Below are positions 10,103-19,835 of a DNA stretch of 64,000 bases, piece by piece (within the stretch, counting starts at the first letter, position 1; each line of letters begins with the position of its first letter). The position numbers and the translations under genes were made by a program. The stretch covers positions 283,001 through 347,000 of the forward strand of contig JBBPFI010000015.1 in the NCBI GenBank assembly GCA_037974965.1, in the 5' to 3' direction. The notes beneath the pieces are model-generated. The model was given only the letters and a program-made list of their open reading frames with translations, was not told where the DNA came from and did not search any database. Source of the DNA: Dacryopinax spathularia (taxonomy: Eukaryota > Basidiomycota > Dacrymycetes > Dacrymycetales > Dacrymycetaceae).

Positions 10103-11940
10103 ATGAATACCCCCCAAGCTTCACCCTCTTCTCACGGGCGTCCGCCCCGCAACCGAAACCAACATAGGCCAAGTGGTACGCAGTCAATTGGCATTTCCGC
10201 ACCATTTTGACCTACACTCACAGTACCGGACGATGTTTTGAACGGACTCATAACCAAATATTACAAGAGAGGCATGAGAGATCGGGAGATCGCTGACGCC
10301 ATAAAGCTCGATGTTGGTGCGGTGGAGCGTGGATGGACGCTTGGGTACGCCTGATTCAATGTTTGGTCAGCGATCGCGCTCACCCATTCTTCCAGTGCTT
10401 GGACTGTTCGCCGACGAAGGAAGGAGCTCAATTTGCTGAGCGTCCGTCAACAAAAGCACGATTTGCAAACCATCCGCCCTCACATTGACCACATCCGTCA
10501 CGAATACGGGCCGGGGGGGACGAAAAGAACGGCGGACTGGTTGAGATTACATGACATTCATGCCTCCGAGTACGTGCTGGGTTGCGGAGTATCTACCAAC
10601 TGATAGCAAGCTTCCAGGAAGTTGATTGGAAAGTACAATGCCACTTTCCACCCGGATGAGGTCGCCCAGCGAAAGGCTCACCGCTTTGCTCGGAGACATT
10701 TCAGCTCCCCGGGGGTCTTCGCCTTCATCGCCGTCGATCAGCATGACAAGTGGGGTAAATACGGCTTGTGGCTTCATTTGGGCATGGAGCCCTTCTCAGG
10801 TGCCATATTATGGCTCAAAATATGGTGGACGAACAAAAACCCTCGGTTGATCTTCAGCTATTATCTGGAGATGGCGCGGAAATTTGGAGGCACGTCTCCG
10901 CGCATATACCCGTCCAATTTGGCTGACCCTCGCAGGTATACCTCTCCTCACGCAGAGCGATCCGGGCAGCGAAAACAACGGAATTGCCAATGGTCATAGT
11001 ATGATTCGTCAGAGACTGGACTCCACGCTTGTCGGGACCTCACAACACATTATCAAGCGCGGTCATGGTAACATTAAGCCCGAGGGCAAGTGGTCCCAGC
11101 TGCGTAAGGAACTCAGCCCATCTTTCGAAACACTCTTTCAAAAGGGTGTCACCGAGGGGTGGTATGACCCCGGCGAGCCTCTCGATAAGTTAGCCCGTTC
11201 CATGCTCCTGTATGCGTTTTGTGACTTATAGTTCAGCAGCTTTGTTTTTCGACGGCTCGCTATACCTTTCATGCAATCCCGACTCGATGCCTACGTGCAA
11301 ATGCACAACAATAGCAAACCTCGGGCCGACAAGAACAAGATCATGCCCATAGGCATTCCACAGGACATCCTCGATCATCCTGATCGATATGACAATGCGC
11401 GAGACTACCGGGTTCGATCGTCTAGCCTGTGAGTCGTTGTGCTTTCATTGACGGAGTTGTTAGATCATCGTCACCGAGGACGACCTGGCCCCAGTCCAAG
11501 CCCTTTACGCCCCTACCGACCACCCCGTCTTTGAACTGGTACCGCCCGCTTTCGAGATGGAATTCCAGAGGCATTACCAAGGTATGCTGCCAGGCGACCG
11601 GCAGGACGATGTTTCAGCTTAATTCGGTATAGCGTTAGGCTGCCCACTTGTCTCGAAATCGAACTTCTGGGATCTGTACCTTGAGCTGCGAGCACTCTTC
11701 CTCTCGTCGGACACCGATCAGGTCCTCCGGACCACTTTGGCAAACCGCACCGAAGATGAAATGCTGATGAATAATGAATACCTCGACCTTATAACGGACT
11801 TTGAGCCACAAAGCGATGAGGATGGTGTGCCGGAGTTGGGGATGCACATTGATGCTGTAATGCACGAACCAGCGGGTATCGGTGCTCTCGTTCCCGAGGT
11901 GGACGACTTGTTCCGCCCCCCTTTGACAGATGATGTATGA
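10103..11940 (+). CDS. DDE/rve-superfamily integrase, probable transposase of the element
   Basis: ATG 10103 (MNTPQASPSSHGRPPRNRN) splices over about 10157-10211 into VPDDVLNGLITKYYKRGMRD, an N-terminal helix-turn-helix-like region. Further introns lie near 10337-10395, 10573-10620 and 10920-10950. The catalytic core follows the integrase core proteins common in basidiomycetes: first Asp in VDQHDKWGKYG, second Asp in TQSDPGSENNGIANGH, Glu in IKPEGKWSQL about 40 residues later. Also seen are EPFSGAILWLKIWWTN and SKPRADKNKIMPIGIP. The C-terminus has YAPTDHPVFELVPPAFE and an acidic tail ending in LTDDV. It is the only recombinase-like gene between the terminal repeats, so I infer that it moves the element. 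DDE assignment is from motif reading. Confidence 0.8.
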
Positions 11941-12348
11941 ACCTTCCATCCGGTGACTGTGCTTCGTAAAGGTCTTCATTGCCTGTATTCTCCTGTAGTA
12001 CGCATTCTACTAGTGCACCCGTGCCGTAACCATCGCACACATCTGATTGGCGATATTCTGGGATACCAGGAAATCGGCGCCATTCCCTCTCTTCGCGAGA
12101 AGGATATATCTACCTTCACATCGTGTGCGGGCATATTGTGATCGGCGACACGCCGGTTTAAGGAGTTGATCCTTCTAAGCAGGGACCGATTTGCGCCCGG
12201 TTTACATACTCATACCGCGAGTGGTAACGTCTTGCGTACGGCATGTTTTGCATCCGCTGTTCCTTTCCTCGAAGACGCACCCGCCCATCGCCGATCCTAC
12301 TCATCTCCTTGCTCGGCAGCGACCATCATGCCTGCTTCATCTATCTTG
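11941..12348. promoter_or_regulatory. Intergenic, promoter side of the Rad9 homologue
   Basis: A 408-bp gap between the integrase stop and the Rad9-like start. No ORF here looks coding. AAGGATATATCT near 12099 is a possible AT-rich element. It is expected to hold the integrase 3' end and the Rad9 promoter. Confidence 0.35.
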
Positions 12349-14445
12349 ATGGAAGCAGAGCTATCCATGGCATCTGTGAAGAGTGTGCATTCCGAACGCC
12401 CAATCATGTTGCCACTAATATCCCCGTAGCCATGGTGAATGTCTTGACATGTCTCGCCCGCTTTGATGATGACACGGAGATCATTATATCCCCGACCGCG
12501 GTACGTGAGATCCCCGTGGAACTCGATCAGGACTTCTTCCCGCTGACATAACTGCAGATGTCCATGTCCTCCACTAATATGGCTATGTCGGCTTACGCCC
12601 GTTTCGATGTCGACACTTCCTTCTTCTCGTCATATTATGTCATGCCGCCCGTGGCCCGCCTGGATGGCGCGGCAGCCGGTGAGCAGTCGCGAATAATCAA
12701 GGTGCGCCTGAAGACCAAGCTGCTCCTATCCCACCTTCGGCACCGCAATCACGACCGCAGCGCCTCCTCCGCGAAACTGCGGCTCAAGGAGCCGTCCCCC
12801 CGGCGCTCGCCACGTGCGGATGAGAGCGAAGATTCTGACGACGACGAGGGCAGCATTGAGAGCCGTCTAATCGTTATTTTTCTGTGTGACCATGGTGTGT
12901 TATTCTCCCCCCTCGCCAGGTTTTATAGTATGCATTGCTAACGCATACATCCTCTAAATAGGGGTGGTGAAAAAGCACCGGATGTGGCTGGAGCGCCCGG
13001 TTGTGGTTAATGCACCCAAAGATTGTGACGAGCCCGATGTCAAGACGATCATCTCGAGTAAAGAGGCTGCGTCGAGCTTGCTGTCTCATGTCTCGGTCGC
13101 GGTTGACCATGCGGACGGGCAGGTCGCTTTGTCGCTCAATCAGACCGGGCTTAATGTGCAAATAATGGCGGGTAAGTGAGGATATATCTGCTGTGGGTTT
13201 GTCTGTCATTGCGACGTAGATAAACGAGAGATCTTTACCGATGTGACCATGTCAGCGGCCGACTTCATCCGTTATGAGGTGGGAGAGGAGCCGGTGTGCG
13301 TGTCATTTCACATTCGGGAGTTCGCGGTGCGTCTGTGATTTGGCAGCAAGTGTGGAACCTAACACTATGCAGGCCGTCGTGAAGTTAGCTAACACCTTAG
13401 GGAGGGACCTCATTCTCACTCTGACCGTTCCCTACGCTCCTCTGGAACTCGTCGTGTCCCTCCCCGTCGACGTGCACGCGATTGATGAGCCCTGGCATTT
13501 CAAAGCTTTCATCAGCACTAGTGGACCTCTCAACTTCGATGCACATGCTCGTACTAAGCGCAGAGCAAGATCCCTCGCCCGCGAAGGCAAAAAGGTCGCG
13601 AAATTCCGCGATGATGGCGGCTCGCCTGTCCCCGTTGCGTCTGGCACCGTGGATGAGATTCAGCTTGGGGGGGGGGCGGCAGCCTAATACTGCGGATCTA
13701 ATTCACGTTGACCGCCAGCAACGTCTTATCGAACCGAGTCGTGCTGCTGCCCCTACTGTACCTTCACACGGAGCTGTTGAACCACCCGGCCATATCGTCT
13801 CTAGCCATGGCGGGGTCTCCAAGCCTAGTTCCTCAGTTGTTCTTCAAGCGCCTCATGGGCCAATCGCGCACGATGCTGAGCTTGAACGCGAAGACTCGAT
13901 GCTCTCTCTGGGCCTGGATGCTACTACGGATGGTCTTGGGCGCGTGCCAGCCTCCAATATGATTTCCTCAAACGCGTTGAAGGAAATCTACCAGAAAACC
14001 GGATTGCATCTCGACAAGGACGACCTGCTTAGTGTAGACCGAGCGTCGCCAGCCCTCTTCTCCCCCGTTCCTGCCCGTGGTGAACAGTGTCTGACGCTCG
14101 ATCCGTCAACGAATATGAAAAAGGATGATCTGCTTGACACGAACTGGGCCTCGCCCGCCTTCTCGTCGCCGGGTCCAGCCGGCGGCGACGAGAATTCCCT
14201 AGGCCTGGCTTCGCCGTCGCGAGCTGTTCCCCTTGCGGTAGGCGAAGTCGCGCTGTCCCCTCTCGGCCGCGGCAGTAGTGCAATGGGGTTAAGCGGGTCG
14301 GACGAAGAGTCCGATTACCCCGACCCGTCTGGCACCGAGTTCCCCCGCACCCCCTCGAAGTCGACTTATAGACAGGTACGGGGCCATTTCCCAGCGTGTA
14401 TGCGCTGAATTAGCTTCGCAGTTCACGCCTCTATTCGAGGACTGA
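12349..14445 (+). CDS. rad9: Rad9 checkpoint-clamp homologue carried by the element
   Basis: Exon 1 (ATG 12349, MEAELSMASVK) splices to TMVNVLTCLARFDDD, then to MSMSSTNMAMSAYARFDVDT and FFSSYYV, matching the start of Rad9, the PCNA-like subunit of the 9-1-1 DNA-damage clamp. Next come GVVKKHRMWLE, FTDVTMSAADFIRYEVGEE, VCVSFHIREFAAVVKLANTL and FKAFISTSGP, typical of the second clamp domain. A Ser/Pro-rich tail with phosphorylatable SP/TP sites follows, and a last exon at 14422-14445 gives FTPLFED, the conserved Rad9 C-terminal end. All introns have GT-AG ends. The tail frame is reached by an intron at about 13649-13719 that removes a run of ten G; without that intron the frame would shift. Known Rad9 acts with Rad1 and Hus1 in the nucleus to signal to ATR/Rad3. 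It is a cargo gene between integrase and helicase. Confidence 0.82.
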
Positions 14446-14471
14446 TTTCCGGCCTGAAGTCAGAGGCTCCC

Positions 14472-14569
14472 CTGCTGGCATTAGGACGTAGAGATGGTCC
14501 AGTAGTCTACATTGTGTGTGCTGCTGGCATTAGGACGTGGAGATGGTCCAGTAGTCTACATTGTGTATG
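14472..14569 (+). repeat. Two-copy 49-bp tandem duplication
   Basis: CTGCTGGCATTAGGACGTAG at 14472 recurs at 14521 as CTGCTGGCATTAGGACGTGG, followed in both by AGATGGTCCAGTAGTCTACA. The copies differ at one or two bases, so the duplication is recent. It lies in the 3' gap between the Rad9 homologue and the next minus-strand gene. Confidence 0.9.
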
Positions 14570-14812
14570 AGGCACCCTCCAATCCTTCCCTCCTGATAGT
14601 ACACTATATCTACACTACGATTACGGTGGATGGCTCAGACGCCGAGGACCGATTGCGCCGTGCGTCTGAGCATGGTGAAAACCTCTTGACTTTCGGATGG
14701 ATCCAGCCCAAAAGGGTAGCAAGGATAGATCTGGCCCAGTTGCTCGCAGGTGGCGGGCCGATACCGACGAGGAAGCCGGAGGTATTCGCAAACCGCGCAA
14801 GGACCATTCGGA

Positions 14813-16802
14813 CTAGCCGGGGTCTGCATACATCGCTGGAACATTATTAGCGATGTGTAGCACAAAATACACAAGATAGTGCACCTGCATGGCCCGGAGC
14901 GATCCTGGGTGCTGCAACAGCTGGCGATATAAGTTACAGCGCCCGTCGTCATGTTCGCATTGCCCCTCGCACGTGGGGGAGTCGCTCGTCAGATCCCGTA
15001 TGGCGCGCACCACGGATTCCGGATGTATGAATGCTAGAGCGTTGGCGCGGTGCTGAAGCGGCACAGACACGGCGAAAACCTCTTTGAGTTTGTCGCCCGC
15101 ATGGCTGGTGATGGACAGTGACGCCACATTGCGCGTCATAGGGTGCGATGCTTCCGCGGAGACATCTCGCAAGAGTGGCGCGGTGCAGGTTGCTTCCGAT
15201 TGCACATTCTCCCCGCGAATGAGCAAGAGCGGGAGTCCGCTCTGTCTCATCTCTTCAGGCAGCCTGCGGTAGGCGCTAATCATCGACCGAGCGGCCTGGA
15301 CCCAGAACGCAAGGCGTCGGAGGAGGTCCCCTAAAGAAGGCGGGTTGATGAATCCCTCAGCATCTGTAGGATGTAGTGTCAGCAGGGCACGGTATACATA
15401 CACACGACCTTACAGGCCCGCTTCCTCAGGAAGCTGCGCAACCCGATGCCTTCATTCCTCAACATCTCCTCAAAGATCGCTATATAGCCGCTACGGCCAC
15501 TGCCGCTGCCAGTGCTAGGCTGCCAATGGACTCCAGCCCAAAGTACCTCCAGATGTGCTCGGAGTCGGAGGAAAGCCTCCCTGATTTTCAGGTTCAGGTC
15601 GATATTGGGGGAGTCATCACCAGCCGCGTTCACGCATTTCCGAAGCGTCTGGGACTGCTCGTAGAGGGTAACCAAGATACTGTGCAGCATGAATGCCCAA
15701 CTTGCATAGGTGGCGGGCCCAAACACCCCGTACATCGCACCTTCGCGCGTCTGTAGAAGGTCAGTCCAGCTCCGCGCAGCTCGCGCATCTCCAGTCGCCT
15801 CCGCCTCGTGATGTTTAGCCGCAATGTAGTCAACTGTGATTTGATTTAAAGGGACATAACGCGTCTTGCCTCGCACTGTTCGTGTGGCTTGGAAGTGAGT
15901 CCATTCCAGGAGCCAGTCCAGCAACAATTTCGACTCAAGCATGGGCTGGGTAATGTCCGGTATATTGTTCCAGATCAAGTACTCCACCACTCGACTGCAG
16001 ATTGTCAGCTCAGTGCGGTCCACGGGTGCGCATATACTTACGATGTCCATGCTACATAAGCATCATCAGGTGATGCGTAGCGATCGAACAGAGGGCCATG
16101 TCCCAGTAGTCCAAGTAGGTTGGCGACTAACGTCGGAGAGTCAGGAGAGAAACACGATTCGATGCTAAGAGGAATGTCAGTGATTATCATAATCGCTGAG
16201 CGGTGAGGGAAGACTACCTATGCTCTATTCGGATCTGTAAGTCGCGATACTGACTCCCGCCATCGGTAAAACGGTGCACGTGCCAGTGTACCACTGAACG
16301 ATGTTCATGGTACACGTCACCAAGCTGGTTGGCTTCGAAGTGGAGAATCAATGCACGGCCCCTGCAACCAACCAGGGTGAATGGGCTTACGCGACGGTAG
16401 CTCAGGGCCGGCGGGAACGGGAGCATAGGCTGCTGCGACTTGGGGTACGAAAACAACCGCCGACAGCCATGACTGTTCCTGCTTCTGGACAGAAAGCGTG
16501 GTACATGCTTCCTGCAGGGGGGGGTCCCGCCTGTCCCGCTGGAGCATCCACGCAATAATGTGTAGAGCGGATGGAAACTCCGACGCAGGTGTTGAAAAGG
16601 GTTGGTTATGCCGACCGCTTGACAGTCTCGGTTGGATTTCGGGATCCCCAGCTCGCTCAGTGAACCGGCCTGAGTGCAGGGAAGCCAGCAGAGAGGACAG
16701 CGCCCATATGGATATCTGATAGGAGGTGGTGGGGGTGGGCCCCGTTAACCGACCCATTCGATGAAGCCGTGGTTGTCTCTGCTGGATGAGGAGATTGACC
16801 AA
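14813..16802 (-). CDS. Unrecognised, mostly helical protein, multi-exon
   Basis: Minus strand, at least four exons. Confident exons run from about 16320 (LHFEANQLGDVYHEHRSVVH) through SPDSPTLVANLLGLLGHGPL and VVEYLIWNNIPDITQPMLES to the last exon, with DAEGFINPPSLGDLLRRLAF and the end VPAMYADPG. The intron at about 16040-15988 is canonical, and another near 15408-15364 joins RACK to DAEGF. The first exon (16802, MVNLLIQQRQPRLHRM) is less certain. Composition is helix-rich, with a late cysteine cluster (CEGQCEHDDGRC). I recognise no family; a Rad1 or Hus1 partner for the neighbouring Rad9 was considered, but no motif supports it. Confidence 0.6.
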
Positions 16803-16863
16803 GGTTTCGAGAGGTAAATATCAGGGACAATAGTACGTGGTCTGTGAATGAAGAAGAGCGTCA

Positions 16864-16887
16864 GGGAGGGCCAATCTTGGCCCTCCC
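16864..16887. repeat. Perfect 11-bp inverted repeat with 2-base loop
   Basis: GGGAGGGCCAA, then TC, then TTGGCCCTCCC. It lies between the 3' end of the helicase gene and the 5' end of the next minus-strand gene, so it could be a 3'-end hairpin or an operator-like site. Confidence 0.8.
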
Positions 16888-17122
16888 GTGAGGCAGTCCA
16901 CCCGGCGTGTCTCAGGCCAGCGCATGGGAATACAGCGCGTTTACACGGAGCCTTTCTTTGATTCTATGTTCCAGAAGTCCCGGTTAGCACAGCCACTAAA
17001 AGGTCATGTGGAATTCTGCCCTTCCCATATATGGTAATATTACCGGGCGCTCTAATACAACCGACAACAGGTCTGGCGCGGAGAGGTAGGCGGCAGATGC
17101 ATGGAAAAGGAAAACCGAGGAG

Positions 17123-19567
17123 TTATAGCGAGGCCAACCATCTTTTGACGTCGGGATCTGTCTTTATCTAGGGACCAGGCCAGTCAGATCAGTGGCCGAA
17201 GGCGAAAGGACTTTACCTGCCAATCTAGGGGGAAACTCATGCACCTGCAGCCCCTCAAGACTCGTTGCCCTGGTAATCATGGTATAGATGTGACCTACAC
17301 GACGTAAAGGCATTGCTCATTTCACCTCAATGTAGACATACCAGCTTCCCACGCACGGCCCGGCATAGCTATAACCCAGTCCAGGCTGTGACCTTGCATA
17401 GCGTGGACCGTCCCAGCGTACGCTGCGACGACGTCAACCTCGCAGGCAGTGAGCATAAGCGACGTTGTACAGGCTCCAAAACGGCTTACTTGATGGCGAT
17501 ATCCCACCATATCCCACCGTATTTGTCCGCTGGAATCTCGGTATTTGTCGTCTATATTCCAGTCTCGAGAGCGGACAAGAGCCACTTTGGCTGGACGACC
17601 GGCGATCTCGATGAATTCAACGACAGGATATCGAATGCTTTTGAAGTGTGGATCGTGTGTATCGTCCGTCAGTTTTTGGAAGGCCACTCTTGTCTTGCAA
17701 GTGAGTTCCTCCGCGGTGAAATTGCTGAGTGTGGCCTCTCTCTCCGTCCAGTCGTCCACCGTCACAAAGCCGCGCACATAGCCGAACCGACCCTTGACGA
17801 GCTCGGCATCTTCCTGCAAGTTCCGTTGCAGCCTCACCCATGCACCAACTTTCAGCGTCACCAGAGAGGGCACTCCGCTACGTAGCAGGAGATCTTTAGC
17901 CCGTTTCTTCGAGAGATCAGTGCTCCATATGGTGTCCTTCGCCTCGTAATGAAAAGGATGGCCCGGCAGTCTCTTGAGGCAGATATTATTTAACCGGGCG
18001 ACATCGAACAAGTGAGTGACACTGTGAAAGGCTTCGTCAATATGATAGACCCACGGAACCCCCTCCACTTCTCGCCCCTACGCAGACCGAGTTACGTACA
18101 TGTGGACGGCTTCCGTGTCCGGAGGAGGGCGAATCTCACGGGACAGGTAGTCTAATAGCTTGGTTGAACCATCAGAGAGCTTCTCCTCGCGGATGTCCTG
18201 TAATAATCGGACGAAAGCTGAAGTGCTTTAGCGCCCCAATGGTGCCAGCTCTGTTCAAAAGGGCTCACCAGGGTCCCGCTGTCTGTATACTTCGGTTAGG
18301 AAGACAGTGTTATCCGGGCGAGGAAATAATGTGCGCCAGCATTGAGCATCGAAGGCGTATCTTCCGTGTCTCTTGCCGTACTTGTTCACTGGGGGCAATT
18401 GGAAGAAGTCGCCGGTAAATACTACCTGACAAGACATGAGAAGGTGAGGACGAAGAGGAGACAGGCTGACTTGGATGCCACCAAATGGACTACTACACTT
18501 CCGTACAGCACGGCCCATGCGCTCCACATAATCCAGCAACTCCGCGTCTAGCATGGGAACTGTCGCAAAGTGAGCATATCCCGACGTCATCCACATAGCG
18601 AAGCACCAACCCTCATCGACCACAATAATATCAGTCTCCTTCCATCTCCGGACGGCTTCCTCATCCTGAAGGATGCGTTTGCGCTTGTACTCAAAGTCAT
18701 CTTCCCCTGTTCCAATCCCCGCCCATTTGTGGAGGGTTTGACCACCAATGAGTAACGCTGCTAGATTGGTGGTTGCAGTCACGGCTACGCGCCGGCGCGG
18801 CCAATGGCTGCATTCACACAGGCGCGTGATCTCCTTCACCAGACTCGACTTTCCGCACCCTATACATGCACGGGTCAGCCCAAACACTCCCCATGAGACC
18901 TCCGAGGCGTACCAGCGGGTCCAGAGAAAAAAACGCTGTGTCCGGCTCGTACCATGTCCAGAACGCGCAACTGCTCAGTGCTCCAGATGATATCCTCAGG
19001 AGGATGAGCAGGAAATCGTTTAGGTATGGCCAGAGGATCCACAGGGATGTCGCTCTCGCGCCCTGCAGCTTTATCGGGTGGGGCCTCCCATGGATCACGT
19101 AGGGAACCAGGGCCCAGGGACGAAGCACTGAGACGAGACTTCGAAACTGCAGGATCGATTTCCGAGTCACCGGGGGCGGGTCCTGCAGGCTGGATGGAGA
19201 CTGGCGGATTACATTTGATGCTAATCGTCCGGATTGCCTTCGTGTGGGCGGCCTGGATAGGCACTACGGTGTCTGGCACCGCAGGATGAGCCATAGTTTG
19301 AGGGTCCCCTTGCCCCTTATCAGGCGACCGTGGCAGTTTTGGATTCTCTTGTTCGGGGTCGGCGACCGACATGGTCACTTGTGGTGGACACGGTACCAGA
19401 TAGTGTCGATTGTTCTTGGCGGGGGCGGCGAAGTCGAGAGGATTGATTAGTGATAGGGAGCTCATATCGCTGTAGAGCCTCTCGATCGTCGCAGCGAAAT
19501 CAGCGCGCCAGTAACGTTCATCTTCCTCATCGTCATCGCCGTCGAGCAAGTGATTATCAATGAGCAT
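17123..19567 (-). CDS. PIF1-family 5'-3' DNA helicase
   Basis: Minus strand from ATG 19567 (MLIDNHLLDGDDDEEDERYW) with several introns. A Pro/Ser-rich N-terminus of about 200 residues leads to the helicase core: LRVLDMVRAGHSVFFSGPAG, then across an intron CGKSSLVKEI (Walker A, GPAGCGKSS), VAVTATTNLAALLIGGQTLH (motif Ia), DIIVVDE (Walker B) and VVFTGDFFQLPPVNKYGKRH (motif III). C-terminal motifs are AYAGTVHAMQGHSLDWVIAM and TRATSLEGLQVHEFPPRL, ending in PDVKRWLASL. The order fits PIF1/RRM3 helicases, which unwind replication intermediates. There is no Rep endonuclease domain, so this is not a Helitron protein. It is divergent from the next gene by 268 bp. The usual Y/ALSR before the arginine finger reads MITR. 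Confidence 0.82.
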
Positions 19568-19835
19568 CCTCTCTCGTCCTGCGTGAAAGCAACGTGATCG
19601 CCGTGAAGGTCACGGCGACTCCTTCGAGGATAACTTGACGGCGACCCAGGAACCGGAGGCGCCAAAGAAGAGGGCTGATAGGCGCCCGACGCGTGGCGAT
19701 TGCTTCCGAAACGCTTAGCCGATCTCCTGCAGGGTGATTAGATCCTGGGCATACTAGGAAGACGTTGTCGAAGCTCTGATCTGCTTTCTCGGAGTCTACG
19801 CCGCTGCCCGGTCGATCAATGATTTACTTCAACTC
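19568..19835. promoter_or_regulatory. Divergent promoter between PIF1-type helicase and unknown cysteine-rich gene
   Basis: A 268-bp gap between starts on opposite strands, so the two genes probably share control. I see no clear TATA motif. Confidence 0.4.

Noticed and set aside
14813-16802. Rad1 or Hus1 partner of the element Rad9
   Set aside because: The sequence is mainly helical and shows no clamp-like strand pattern or conserved motif.
17123-19567. Helitron
   Set aside because: The helicase has no HUH/Rep domain, and the termini are inverted repeats with a target duplication, which Helitrons lack.
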